Shown here one piece after another: positions 40,999-50,769 of a stretch of 64,000 bases of DNA (its first letter is position 1; each line of letters opens with the position of its first letter). The notes under the pieces are model-generated. The model did no database searches. It worked only from the letters and a program-made list of their open reading frames with translations, and was not told where the DNA came from. Origin of the DNA: Asparagopsis taxiformis (taxonomy: Eukaryota; Rhodophyta; Florideophyceae; Bonnemaisoniales; Bonnemaisoniaceae); the NCBI GenBank assembly GCA_030407315.1, contig JALQPE010002471.1:53119-117118 (forward strand), in the 5' to 3' direction. A program made the translations under genes and the position numbers.

Positions 40999-43014
40999 CT
41001 AGCCGTCGGAAAATTTTTCTTCCTCTTCGTCCTCACTATATTCAGGATCTCCCGGCAGAATAGGCGTTATCGGCAACTGTGGAGTTGATCTGCTCAAGAT
41101 GAATTCTTCACCCGCTGTGAGGGTTCTCTTCTTGGGAGCTTCTGTCGTCTTCATCCGCATGATTCCGAGCTGCCCTGTCTTCGGCCTACGATCTTTCTTG
41201 ACCGGGATGGGAACAACTGTCTTGTGGCGAACATTGACAGGTGCCGGTTGACTTTGCCTGGCAGACCGGCGCGGAGCATTGGGGATTACTTCTTCTTTGA
41301 ATCCCAACCGCCTGATGAAACCAAACGAAACATTGTCGGGAATCGGATACGACGCATTCCTGAAATACGTGTGATACCTCGTTGTCGTGTGTGACACAAC
41401 TCTGTCGACATGCCCTGCCCCGGCGTGTTGTACATGGCCGTGACCGATGAAGACTGAACGTGGCGGAACGATTAACTTCTTCAGCTTCATCGTCTTGGCG
41501 TACATATCTAATTCCAGCGCTTTGGAAAAGACGTACTTGTGGGACCCTGGACACACCCAGATAGGGAATGGGTCATCTCCGTTGGCAATAACAAAGTAAC
41601 CCGGAAGTTGATCTTTGCGGTCGCGAGGAGGAACAGGGAAATCATTGTGTGGGACCTGCCGAGGACACCCCTTTCCCGTTATCAAAAACCGTCCCCCAGA
41701 TGCCGGCATGACAAGTTTTTCTCCCGGTAAACCGCACTCCTCCAGCCCTATCAGCCGGACAAGGATTCCCAACCACACATCCAGCAGGGCTCGCCGCGTC
41801 ACAAACTTGAACCGGTCGGTACGCGACTCGTCGTTCTCGGCATAGTCAACCAGGCAGTGGCGCGTAGACGTGAAGCGAGCCCTCCCCTCATTCCGGTTCT
41901 TCTCATCTGTTTCATCGTCCCCTGTATTGACAATGGGACTCCACAGCTGCCGGTTCCCAGGGTCCTTGTGCACCTCCTCCCCCTCCCATGTTCCCAAGAA
42001 GTACCGAAACAATTCCTGGTTAGGAATTTCTTCCATGAGACCCAAGTCAAATGGGAACTTGTCCGACGCATCGAGGTAGCTTACATCCGCGAAATTGTGC
42101 ATCACCGTATACCCTCGCTCGTTGATTTCCGTTCGGCAATTGTGGAAGTACGCCATACCAGTGCCAGCCTCATACGAATCCTTCCAGCTTGTAGACATTC
42201 GCGCAACCTGGGCGAAGTCCAGCCTCGAGGATAGAAACGTCGATGTAGGCTCACACATCGCCTTGGCAGCCATCTTCCACGCTGCGAAAAACATCGGATA
42301 GATGGTGTCGATCTCGAAAACAAGATGACGAGCCCGATGTTGTTCCGGAATATGCAGCCCCTCAAACACAGGGTCCATCGCCACTTGCTTCAAATACCTC
42401 ACCTCTCTGCCCTCCTCATCGATTTCCACACTCTCCAATAACAACCTGAGCTCAATCGGGGGCAGACAGCCAACCCTCACCGATGCGATGACGTCCGCGG
42501 GACGCTGCGCCAGATGATGCCCTTCGGCTCGGTCTTTGACTTCGAAATCGTCAGGAAGAGATAGCATACGGTCGTCGAACAGGAGGTCGTGTTCAGAAGG
42601 AGAGTCACGAACGATGTAACCGTCTTCATCGACTTCCACTCCTTCCGGAATAGTGAATGTAATTGTCACTTCGCAGACTCCCTTGCTTTCGACTTGGCCC
42701 TCGTCTGCACCCTGTTTGTCTTCCTCGTCCGAAGCGGTATGGACAGATTCTTGGTTGGAGGGAGTCGCACCAGCACGTTGGTTATCTTGGGGGACAATCT
42801 CAACGGCAGAATCGGGGGAACGGGCGGAGTCTTCGTCACCCTCATCACCGGAAGCAGTGGCTTGTTGTTGATCGGTGGGTTTATCAACAACGGCCTGCTC
42901 TTCTTCCCCGGCGGATTGTTGTACCACAAACGGCTCTTCTTCCTCGAGGCGTGTGCTCCCCGTCGAGCGAAGTCGCTGTGAACGGCGGCGGATGCCATGC
43001 GAAGCAGGCTCATG
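40999..43014 (-). CDS. Fe(II)/2-oxoglutarate dioxygenase-like protein (no ATG)
   Basis: A frame of 671 codons with no ATG in its first 100 codons. An acidic, Gln-rich leader is followed by a globular part. Near the C-terminal third are the hallmarks of a phytanoyl-dioxygenase-like fold: the metal motif H-x-D in VPHNDFP (His 41647-41649, Asp 41641-41643), then WVCPGSHKYVF and the distal His in VQHAGAGH (41425-41427), with basic residues beyond for the co-substrate. The tail is basic and then very acidic (EYSEDEEEEKF). The substrate is unknown. The frame continues upstream, past a single TAA at 43017-43015, into the ORF at 43015-43623 in the same register, so the two are probably one broken gene. 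Confidence 0.65.
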   Translation of the reverse strand, partial: HEPASHGIRRRSQRLRSTGSTRLEEEEPFVVQQSAGEEEQAVVDKPTDQQQATASGDEGDEDSARSPDSAVEIVPQDNQRAGATPSNQESVHTASDEEDKQGADEGQVESKGVCEVTITFTIPEGVEVDEDGYIVRDSPSEHDLLFDDRMLSLPDDFEVKDRAEGHHLAQRPADVIASVRVGCLPPIELRLLLESVEIDEEGREVRYLKQVAMDPVFEGLHIPEQHRARHLVFEIDTIYPMFFAAWKMAAKAMCEPTSTFLSSRLDFAQVARMSTSWKDSYEAGTGMAYFHNCRTEINERGYTVMHNFADVSYLDASDKFPFDLGLMEEIPNQELFRYFLGTWEGEEVHKDPGNRQLWSPIVNTGDDETDEKNRNEGRARFTSTRHCLVDYAENDESRTDRFKFVTRRALLDVWLGILVRLIGLEECGLPGEKLVMPASGGRFLITGKGCPRQVPHNDFPVPPRDRKDQLPGYFVIANGDDPFPIWVCPGSHKYVFSKALELDMYAKTMKLKKLIVPPRSVFIGHGHVQHAGAGHVDRVVSHTTTRYHTYFRNASYPIPDNVSFGFIRRLGFKEEVIPNAPRRSARQSQPAPVNVRHKTVVPIPVKKDRRPKTGQLGIMRMKTTEAPKKRTLTAGEEFILSRSTPQLPITPILPGDPEYSEDEEEEKFSDG

Positions 43015-43623
43015 TTAGACATTCCGCTGCTTCTTGTGAGTGAGTCTCACATTGGCAGCAGAAGGGCGGCGTTTGCGTCGAGCCTTAGTCTTCTTCTTCA
43101 ATGTCGGATTGAAAAACTCTTTCAAGTTCGTTTCCAAATCCTGTAAACGCGTGGTTCTCCGTCGCATTCGAACCTCACTGCTCCGGTCGTCCCCTCTATA
43201 CATTGCAATGGCATTGGTGAGATGCCATTGCAACTCCTTCGGCTGCTTAACCGACCCAATTGCCATCTCTGTGCTCAGAAATGACTTGCGCATAATACTC
43301 TTTGGGCGCCCATACGCAGCGTACAGAGAATTTGCTATTGCAGTCACGCGACGGACGTATGTATAGAAGTCGTTCACGTCAAAGCGTCCATCCGGACGTC
43401 CACCATGAGCAGGGTTCAAGTACTCCGAAAGACCACGCAAGACGAAGACAAAGTTTTCTTCCAGCAACTCGCGCACTATCTTGTGGTCCAGGTGCGTTAT
43501 CCCAATCTCGTTGCGGCGCTCGGAATTGTTCAGCTCACGCAACACGTCGTCGAGAACAGGATGCTTCAGCGTTGCTATAGCCAAACGCGTCCACCGCCGG
43601 GCCGTGTTCGTTGAATTCATCAT
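43015..43623 (-). CDS. Helical N-terminal part of the dioxygenase-like gene
   Basis: 202 aa from ATG 43623. Residues 10-150 look helical (HPVLDDVLRELNNSE, HKIVRELLEENFVFVLRGLSEYL, VRRVTAIANSLYAAYGRPKS). The last 60 residues are strongly basic (KKKTKARRKRRPS), as in a nuclear or nucleic-acid-binding protein. Only seven bases separate the ATG from a family C LTR, so the 5' end of the gene may have been removed by that insertion. The TAA at 43017-43015 is the only barrier to the dioxygenase frame. No family recognised for this part. Confidence 0.6.
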   Translation of the reverse strand: MMNSTNTARRWTRLAIATLKHPVLDDVLRELNNSERRNEIGITHLDHKIVRELLEENFVFVLRGLSEYLNPAHGGRPDGRFDVNDFYTYVRRVTAIANSLYAAYGRPKSIMRKSFLSTEMAIGSVKQPKELQWHLTNAIAMYRGDDRSSEVRMRRRTTRLQDLETNLKEFFNPTLKKKTKARRKRRPSAANVRLTHKKQRNV

Positions 43624-43629
43624 CCCTAT

Positions 43630-44438
43630 TGTAGGACCAGCCGGGATGGCGGTCACTAAGAGAGTTCTAGAATCGCTTGCCTTGTCAGGGCGTGTTGAAC
43701 CGTAACGCGCTCGTGAACTTGCGTTTCGCACGTCGCTCGGTCGCGGAGGCGATCGGGTGGTACAACGGCGGAACGCGCAGGGTCGATCGCAACACGGGAT
43801 TCGCGGGCTGGCACAAGCCGTGATCTCAGGGGGAGATCACCGAGTAAACTCGAGCTCAACACGATCCACGCAGGGGTCGTAAATCCCTGGCCTAGCGGTA
43901 GGCGACGCAACGCGCGGTCTCGCGGTGCGACGCAATTCGACAGTCGGTAAACGCGGCGCGCGCGCACGTATGTCGGCGATCGTGAGCAATCCGCACGCAA
44001 CGTTGTAACGCAATCGGTCCTCGCGACGCGCTTAACGCTTAACTCGTAGCTGCGAAAGTGCTCACTGTTTATTGGTAGGGTGCGAAGCCATGCGACCACT
44101 AATAGCTAACTTACTTGGGACAGGCTGTCCTTGTGTGGCCGGCCGGCGGCGGCCGCACGCTCGCACGCAAAAAGGGAAATATTTTGGGAAAAAGACTTTC
44201 GTCATAAAAAACCCAAAAAGGGGAAATAAAGGGAAATTCGCGGAAATCGCTACACGTGGCGCGGCTCGCGGTTTCGTGGCAACGTACGCGCGCACGCGCT
44301 CGCTTTGACGCTCCGTGACACGTAATCGAGGCGCCACGCGTACGCTCGCTTACTAAACTAACTCAAACGGATGCTTGCGGACTAACGTGAACGCGCGCGC
44401 TCGCATCGGTTCCATCGACCAACTTAAATTGCACCACA
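43630..44438 (-). mobile_element. LTR family C (3' LTR of a minus-strand element)
   Basis: 809 bp, plus-strand ends TGTAGGACCAGCC and TTGCACCACA. It is homologous over its length to the two C LTRs at 32713 and 35447 but more diverged. A polypurine tract follows on the right (reverse strand), so this is the 3' LTR of an element running leftward. It abuts the dioxygenase-like gene. Confidence 0.87.
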
Positions 44439-44447
44439 CTCCCCCCC
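44439..44447 (-). other. Polypurine tract (reverse strand), family C
   Basis: ctccccccc on the plus strand, giving GGGGGGGAG next to the LTR, as at 35439-35446. Confidence 0.75.
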
Positions 44448-44539
44448 GACTAACTTCACAGCGCGTCCTCGCGCGAAACGTTCTTGTGCACACCTTCAGC
44501 TCTCTTCTGTCTTGTTGTCCTCTTCCAATCTTCTTCTTC

Positions 44540-44675
44540 TCTTCCATCCTTCTGCTTCTCTTTCATCCTCCTGTTTCTCTTTCATCCTTCTGTTTCTCTT
44601 TCATCCTTCTGTCTCTCTTTCATCCTTCTGTCTCCATTCTATCCTTCTTCTCCATTCTATCCTTCTTCTCCATCC
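44540..44675 (+). repeat. Pyrimidine tandem repeat, about 19-bp unit
   Basis: Units such as tgtttctctttcatccttc repeat five to six times with drift to tctccattctatccttct. It lies directly upstream of the antisense gene at 44721 and might be part of its promoter or leader. Confidence 0.8.
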
Positions 44676-44720
44676 CGCGCGCGTTCGCTCCGTTAACGCC
44701 ACACGTGCTCGCGCTTCGTA

Positions 44721-45795
44721 ATGTCGCGCGATAATAACGCCCTTCCGAGTTGGCTTCGCGTCGGCGCTGCGCCTCGCGACGAACCGTCGACGCCCACGAA
44801 CGCGTCTCCTCGCCCTGCGCGCATCGCGTTTCCTTCTCTTTCAAGCCCGGAGAGTCCCTATTACATGTCCATGGCGCAGGCATCCTCCTCAACCGTACCC
44901 GTAACCGCGAGCGGCCGTGGCGGCAGTGGCGTCGTCGCATCGTCTGACGTTGTCGCTACGGTAGATGCGACCGCGACCCCAACTTCTGCGTCAGCTGCGC
45001 GTTCCGGGAGCGGCATCCCGCTTCGTTCGGATCCTGCGTCTGCGTCCGTTTCGCTTCCTTCGGCCGCGCAAGACGCTCCCGAGTCGATTCCGCGCGCGCA
45101 CTACGACGACCCGATCGCGTTCCGATTTATGCCACGCCCTATGCCGACGTGGGCGGAGTTGGGCCGTCGCCACTTCTTCCCGCAGCGCTTTCAATGGACG
45201 CGCATCGCTGACGTATCGCGCTATGCCGTGTTACCCGGCCACAAGGACGCGCAAGCGGTGTGGGACGCGCGGCGCGAATCGGCGTCATGCGATTTGGCGG
45301 TCCCCGCGAACTTACCGTGCGACGCGTATTTTCTCGAGGACGAAGCCGACGAACAACTCGTACGCCACCTGGCCCGGTTGCGCGTGATGCGTCGCGACGA
45401 ATTTGCGCGAGTCGATCCATGGGCCGCGGCGCCCAGTGCGGGCTTCTTACTTGACGGCGGCGTTCCGTGGAACGACGTCGAGCACGAAGGGGAGGCGAGC
45501 GTGCCATGGTTCCTTAACGCGGATATGCGCCCGGAAGCGCGGCGCGAGTTGCGTTTGCGGCGCACGTCGGGCTACTTCGTTTCGTATCGCGATATCGAAT
45601 TTCGCGAGTTTCCTGATGACCGCGTCGCCGCTTTCTTCCCGCGTTACGATGCGCGCGATTGGCCGGAAGCGCCCGACTCGTTGTCGGTGCCACTTCCCTG
45701 CGTATTCCATTACGCGCCGTCGGTACTGCTCGGGCGCGACGTTCCGGTCGAGGCTCGTTCGTATTTCTGGGCTATCGCTCTGAGCGAGTGGGTGG
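44721..45795 (+). pseudogene. Family C antisense gene, truncated by LTR
   Basis: Start ATG at 44721 (MSRDNNALPSWLR); 358 codons to the insertion point. The N-terminal 125 residues are Ser/Ala/Thr rich and disordered-looking with SPYYMSMAQASS. The rest is globular-looking: FMPRPMPTWAELGRRHFFP, ADVSRYAVLPGHK, DAYFLEDEADEQLVRHLARL, PSAGFLLDGGVPWND, FPRYDARDWPEAP, VFHYAPSVLLG. No known family. It is transcribed away from the 3' LTR at 43630, i.e. antisense to its retrotransposon. The A2 LTR at 45796 cuts it in L-S-E-W-V and supplies a TAG. The copy at 33498-34567 plus 36232-36498 shows the original protein was at least 90 residues longer. Confidence 0.75.
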
Positions 45796-46455
45796 TGTAG
45801 TAGGTAGAAAATCCGCAAAGCGGCAAAACCACCCTACAGGTGTCCCGAGCCTCGGTAGTGTGGTAGAGCAAGCGAATCTTGCGTCAACCGCCAATAGCGA
45901 GTATACCCCGAAAGGTCTGCCGGTAATACCGGGTGAAGGTTGGGGGGTGCTCACGCACGAAGTGCGTATTGATGGAGCGAAAGACGTAACCCGTCGAGCT
46001 GTATAGCTAAAGCTAATTCGTCCTAGAAGGATAGAAAAGAGCGATGCAAACACTGTTCAGTGGAGTCGTAAATTCCACGTGAGTTTACGTTACCTCTAAA
46101 AGGTTAAGCACTCTGGCTAATCCAGAGGCATTTTATACTAAACTAAGTTACTGTAAACAGTTAGGGTAGGTAGACAGTTAGGAATAAATATCCTTATGTG
46201 CACCAATCAGATCCCTGATTATGGCGACTGCGGGAGCCCGCGAGATCACCAACTGTTAGTGTTACAGTGTAAAGTTAGCTGAGTCAGCTTAGTTAAAATT
46301 TGCCCCTTGTGGGGTCTTTAGTTGTCCCAATGGGTCCCTCTCCCTCACTGGTCTGAGGTACAGCGAGGCTGTTTCCATTGGTTATTCCCGAACCGGGGTC
46401 GTCCAATAGGATGTCGACACGACCCCACCAGAGCAGACCACTCCGTGGTATGACA
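45796..46455 (-). mobile_element. LTR family A2 (3' LTR of a minus-strand element)
   Basis: 660 bp, plus-strand ends TGTAGTAGGTAG and CGTGGTATGACA. It is alignable with family A over most of its length (shared strings include gtgtcccgagcctcggta and taggaataaatatcc) but clearly diverged. It inserts into the family C antisense gene. Confidence 0.88.
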
Positions 46456-46458
46456 TCG

Positions 46459-46467
46459 CCCCCTCCT
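46459..46467 (-). other. Polypurine tract (reverse strand), family A2
   Basis: Reads AGGAGGGGG on the minus strand, identical to the tract of the complete A element at 63303-63311. It defines the element as running leftward. Confidence 0.85.
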
Positions 46468-46919
46468 AAGCCAATTGTCGTCCCGACAATTAAAATTCCA
46501 AAAATCCGTTGATTTTAAATTCCCAAATAATTTCCACCGCCGTGGCCGGCCAGCCGGGTAAAAATTTTTGCGCGCCAAAAATTGGCTGTTATATTTACCC
46601 GTGCACACGGTTCCACCCCGAGCCTCGCTCATCCATCTGACTCACGACCCTTCGGGTTTCTTCATCCTCTTCACCGGCACTGCCGTGTTTTCCATCCCGC
46701 CGTCCCGGATTGCGAAGCGATCGCCTGCCTGGCGATTTGAATTCCGTACCTTTCGGTAGCTTGCTTGCGTGATACGCGACCTTTCTTGCGTTAAGGGTAA
46801 CACCCGCTTTGCGTATTTTAGGTGTCCCTTCGGGTTTCAAGAAAAAGGCTCACGCCTGCTGCGACCGTACGGCTTGTCCGTTGATTTCTTCTTTGGCGAT
46901 CACTAACTCCAGTGGAGTG

Positions 46920-46927
46920 TATATAAG
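46920..46927 (+). promoter_or_regulatory. TATA box of the A2 antisense gene
   Basis: TATATAAG, 25 bases upstream of the ATG at 46945 and pointing the same way. It suggests that the antisense gene has its own promoter just inside the 3' LTR, with a very short 5' UTR. Confidence 0.55.
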
Positions 46928-46944
46928 GGCGGAAGATCATCAGC

Positions 46945-47562
46945 ATGGCTGCACACGGTAACAGCCCCCAAGGCAACATGCCTCCTCGTTCAACCCGGGC
47001 GTCTTCTCGCCGACCAACAACACGCCACCAGGCGTCGCGCGCGAATGCGACTCCGGCTACGCCGTCAACAAACCCTTCGGCATCTGCCGCTGCAGCCCCT
47101 GCTTCTTCTGCGCAGCCGCCGGCTACCGGTTCTCAAGTCCCGCCCTCTTCAGGGAATGTTCAAGAACAGGCCAAGTCGCCGTCATCCACTCACCGTTCCA
47201 CGGAACCCTCGCCGAAGGGGACGCCCCTCAAGGCCAAGTCAAGTCAACCGGCTGCGCCGTCGAAGGCAATTGCTTCTGCTAGTGACCCTCGCCTGGAGGT
47301 AGAAGAAGTGGAAGTCCAACGGAACACTCCGCGTTCGCCGCCAATCGACAAGCAGGGTTCTCCCCGTTCGCCTCGCCAGACGCCGGAACCGGAAGAGATT
47401 GTTGTTGATGCCCCTGCTGCTTCGCAGCCTGTTCCGACCCCCGCGACTGCCGTCGCTCCTGCCACCACAGGTCGTACCATCGTTCCCCGACCCTCGGAGT
47501 ATCCGGATCCATATGCGCGGAAGCCCGCTACGGCTGAGCCGGTCGCGTCCAGGAATCCTTAC
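46945..47562 (+). pseudogene. Family A2 antisense ORF (ORF-a homologue), truncated
   Basis: ATG at 46945; 206 codons to the family B insertion at 47563. It is homologous to the start of ORF-a of the complete A element: both share RRPTTRHQAS near residue 20, and the distance from the 3' LTR to the ATG is alike (about 490 and 499 bp). The rest is Ala/Pro/Ser/Thr rich with an acidic segment (EVEEVEVQ). The frame runs on by chance into the LTR to 47799. The rest of this A2 element is not in the window. Confidence 0.75.
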
Positions 47563-48243
47563 TGTAGTATACGTGGCAATTCCGAAATTGCAAATATTTA
47601 CGTTTTCCGCGGAATTCGAATTTCGGCGGATACGACCGGCGACAGCAATGAACGAACATTGCTGGCGCACGCGCGCGCGCAACCTGCACACGTGTGCAAC
47701 AAACGTATTGGCAACGGCCAACGGACCAACGGGTCCCTACGTGTGACCCACAAGGTCCTTTCCCATTCGGGGACGTTACGAGTAGTGTTTACACTGTAAA
47801 GCGATGCCATCGTGGCCATATAGGTATTGGCATCGTGCCGGGAGGGAAAGGGGACAAGACAACGATCGGGCAACGTGCTCTAGTCTACGACTGACTTCTA
47901 CGTTACGTATTACGTTTTCGCCTAACGAGGCTTCGTCTCCGTCGAGCTGCGTACTCCCTACCCATCGCCACACGTGAGGCTGATCGCGTGTAGTGCCTAC
48001 GGGCTTGGTTGAGAGCGCCTCCGGTGACGTGCCACCTCGTTCGTTAACGTAGTCCACGCGTGGATCGTTCGTCGTGACGCCCGTGTCTACCTGCTAACCT
48101 ATTCTCTACCCTATTCTTTCTTCGCTACCGAACATACAGTCAAACACCAGCGGGTGGCACTGTTTCGTTGTTCGTTTCGTTTCGTTAAGGACAGCGTGTC
48201 CGTGGCTCGTACCAGCTACTTCTAGAACTAACGTCGTTCCACA
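47563..48243 (+). mobile_element. 5' LTR of family B element
   Basis: 681 bp, starts TGTAGTATACGTGG and ends CGTTCCACA. It is followed by a primer-binding site and gag, so it is a 5' LTR. Its 3' partner is not in the window. It cuts the A2 antisense ORF. Confidence 0.9.
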
Positions 48244-48244
48244 C

Positions 48245-48262
48245 TGGTCTCTCGACCTAGAA
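48245..48262 (+). other. Primer-binding site, family B
   Basis: TGGTCTCTCGACCTAGAA, one base after the LTR. The same 18 bases occur at the same offset in the A element (52377-52394). It starts TGG, as expected for pairing with a tRNA 3' CCA. I cannot name the tRNA. Confidence 0.75.
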
Positions 48263-48342
48263 GTTGCTACGAGCATAACGACAACCAACGAGGTTGAGCT
48301 CTTTTACGTTAACAAAAAGCTACGTGCTACAGACGACGGTCT

Positions 48343-50745
48343 ATGAATTACGCTGTGTCGAATTCCAGCGCGTCGCCCAGGCAACCGTTGCCAACGTCAG
48401 CGGACGCCGAAGCCGACGTGGCCTTGTCAGCAGAAGCGATCTTCGCGACTGATCGATCTATCCCGCCGGATATCGAGGCGATCGGCCAGCTACCACGTAC
48501 GGTAAGCCCGTTTGATTCCGTGAGTATGGACCCCGCAACGCGCGGTCAGCTCAACGAAGGGAACGTGACTCCCACGGCACTACGCGTAGTGTACGAAGAC
48601 CTTCGAGGTCACATCGAAAGGGCGAGCGACGCGGCCGTCGACGAAGCCGTAAGGCAGAGACTCGGAGTCTCGGAGCGCGAAGCTCGTGCGTTACGTGAAC
48701 GCTCAGCGACCCTCGAACGGGAAAACGAAGATTTACGAAACCGCCTCTCCGCCGTGGAGGGAAGACTCGACTCGTTTGTCGTAGTATTTAACGAAATCGT
48801 CGCCGGACGTTCCGCTCCGCCGAGCGGAAGCGATCCGAATTACGAAGGCTCGCGCGCCTATAACTCGCAATCCTCCCCGGCCGTTCCGGGAGGATACCCA
48901 CCAACACCCGGTCCGACGACCCCGACAACGTACGGAAGGGGGGCGACAGTGCAACGAGCCATCGCCCACCCCAACGAGACGCCACGAAGGCAATTACGTT
49001 TTAACGATACGCCAGACCACGCGCGGTCGGCGGACGCAGCACGTGCTGCGCAATTCGATACGAGAGCTCCCCCGCCACGTGAAACGTACATTCCGTGGCT
49101 GGGAACGTTCGGCACGACGGACACGCGAGTCCACGAAAACGAACGTGCCGACGCGGTACGCTTACCAGGGAACGCCCTCGGACCCGTTTGCCACGCGTTG
49201 GCAGAGCACACGACAATGCTCGACGCATTTGCGAACGTGGTGTCGTACCGCATGTACCGACTTAACGATGTACGTGAACATCTCTACGTGAACGAGAGTC
49301 AAAGCGTACATAAGCTGAAACGTGAGCTGGAGGGACTTTTCCCTACGTTAAAGCCGTTCTCCGGCCGGAATCCGATTACGTTACTCGGATTCCTCGCCCA
49401 AATACGTGATGGGTTCAGCACACTCGGAGTGTGCGAGGGAGTGGCAGTACGTGCGCTGCACTTCTTCCTCGAAGGGGACGCCCGACGGTTCTACGATTCC
49501 CAGTGTACGACTGGTGTGATCACGACTGATCCGACGAAGAGGTTCTCGTGGCCTCACGTAATCAAGGCGTTGATTAAACGTTACCTGCAAGACGACGTGC
49601 TGCAGGAGGCCTACGAAAAGGTCACGATGATCACGCAGAGTCCAAACGAGGACGAGAATCAGTACGCTGATAGACTCGACACCGCCACGCGGGCGTGTAT
49701 CTACGTGTTTACGGATCGACTCCTCGTTCACCACTACGTACGTGGTTTGCTGCCCTCGACGCGGGCAGCCGTGACGGAACGACTCCGGTCACTCCCCGAA
49801 CGAGAGAGGAACGACCTCACCGTTGTGAGACGATTGGCGACGGCCGAAGGAAAGACCTTCCGTGCACGTACGGCAGCTGTCGCGTCAGCCGCGAAACCGA
49901 AAGTGCGGTTTCCAGTGAAGCCTACGTTGGCTATTTCCGACCACGAGTCGAGGAAGTTCGCGGACTACGATGAGTCCGCGTACTTACGTAATGAACGGGC
50001 TAGCGAGCCCAGTTACCACGATGGTAACCCGAACATCCCCGCGAGGGATGATGACGACGTGTCGCTCGCCGCGGCTCACGTCGCCGAGAATTTAGAGGCG
50101 ATCCTCTTCACGAACGGGCCGCCGCCCAACGATACGAAAACGGCAAACGAAAAGCCGGACGAGCTCGAAGCTCGATTGAACCGTCCATGCGAGGACGTGC
50201 CGAAGCTCACGAGCGAGCAGACGCAATTGGCGCACTCCGTAATCCCGAATGATTACTGGACGCTGTCGTGTTGGTCATGCCGCGAAGATGGCCACTCGAC
50301 GTTTACGTGTCCGCGTCTGACGCCAGATCAACGAATCTTCTTCGCGTACAAGTACTACCTCTTCCACGTGAAGAGCAACCCACGTCAGGCTGAGTACTTC
50401 CGCCAACGAATGGCTAAACGTAACCAGGAACGACCTGGCGAGCGAGGGAACGTGACCCCGCGGAGGTATGGCACGCCGCCTACGATACTCCGAAACCCCA
50501 ATCGTGACGGGGGAAGGCCCTTCGACAGGCGCCGCGGCGACTTTCGTAATGACCGACGTGACCCCCGCCCGTGGGCGAACGAACGAAATGGCCAACGTAA
50601 TGGCCGCAGCGGAGTCTACGTGACGACCTCCGCTGACGAAACACCACTCGAGGTGGAAACGAGTCACGATGACGAACGAGCTTCGTGGGCTCACGACGAC
50701 GACGTGTCGAACGGCCCCGCGCCGGGAAACGACCAGGCGATGTAG
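48343..50745 (+). CDS. gag: Gag polyprotein, family B element
   Basis: 800 aa from ATG 48343. Gag forms the particle that packages element RNA. Residues 100-150 form a coiled coil. A capsid-like region follows (about 300-520: FPTLKPFSGRNPITLLGFLAQIRD..., ALHFFLEGDARRFYD, and ESPNEDENQYADRLD-like string at 426-440), matching Ty3/gypsy gag of the A element. A zinc knuckle C-x2-C-x4-H-x4-C occurs at about 643-656 (CWSCREDGHSTFTC), then an Arg-rich tail. It ends at TAG 50743-50745. A candidate -1 frameshift signal sits just before the stop and would join it to protease. Confidence 0.9.
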   Translation: MNYAVSNSSASPRQPLPTSADAEADVALSAEAIFATDRSIPPDIEAIGQLPRTVSPFDSVSMDPATRGQLNEGNVTPTALRVVYEDLRGHIERASDAAVDEAVRQRLGVSEREARALRERSATLERENEDLRNRLSAVEGRLDSFVVVFNEIVAGRSAPPSGSDPNYEGSRAYNSQSSPAVPGGYPPTPGPTTPTTYGRGATVQRAIAHPNETPRRQLRFNDTPDHARSADAARAAQFDTRAPPPRETYIPWLGTFGTTDTRVHENERADAVRLPGNALGPVCHALAEHTTMLDAFANVVSYRMYRLNDVREHLYVNESQSVHKLKRELEGLFPTLKPFSGRNPITLLGFLAQIRDGFSTLGVCEGVAVRALHFFLEGDARRFYDSQCTTGVITTDPTKRFSWPHVIKALIKRYLQDDVLQEAYEKVTMITQSPNEDENQYADRLDTATRACIYVFTDRLLVHHYVRGLLPSTRAAVTERLRSLPERERNDLTVVRRLATAEGKTFRARTAAVASAAKPKVRFPVKPTLAISDHESRKFADYDESAYLRNERASEPSYHDGNPNIPARDDDDVSLAAAHVAENLEAILFTNGPPPNDTKTANEKPDELEARLNRPCEDVPKLTSEQTQLAHSVIPNDYWTLSCWSCREDGHSTFTCPRLTPDQRIFFAYKYYLFHVKSNPRQAEYFRQRMAKRNQERPGERGNVTPRRYGTPPTILRNPNRDGGRPFDRRRGDFRNDRRDPRPWANERNGQRNGRSGVYVTTSADETPLEVETSHDDERASWAHDDDVSNGPAPGNDQAM

Positions 50746-50769
50746 GTCACGAGCCACCCACATCGCCTG
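50724..50769 (+). promoter_or_regulatory. -1 ribosomal frameshift signal, family B gag/pro
   Basis: The heptamer G_GGA_AAC (50724-50730) lies in the gag frame as X_XXY_YYZ. After 3 nt, a perfect 10-bp stem forms between 50734-50743 (caggcgatgt) and 50760-50769, with a 16-nt loop. The gag stop lies in and just after the stem. The -1 frame is open here and continues into protease. Confidence 0.75.
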
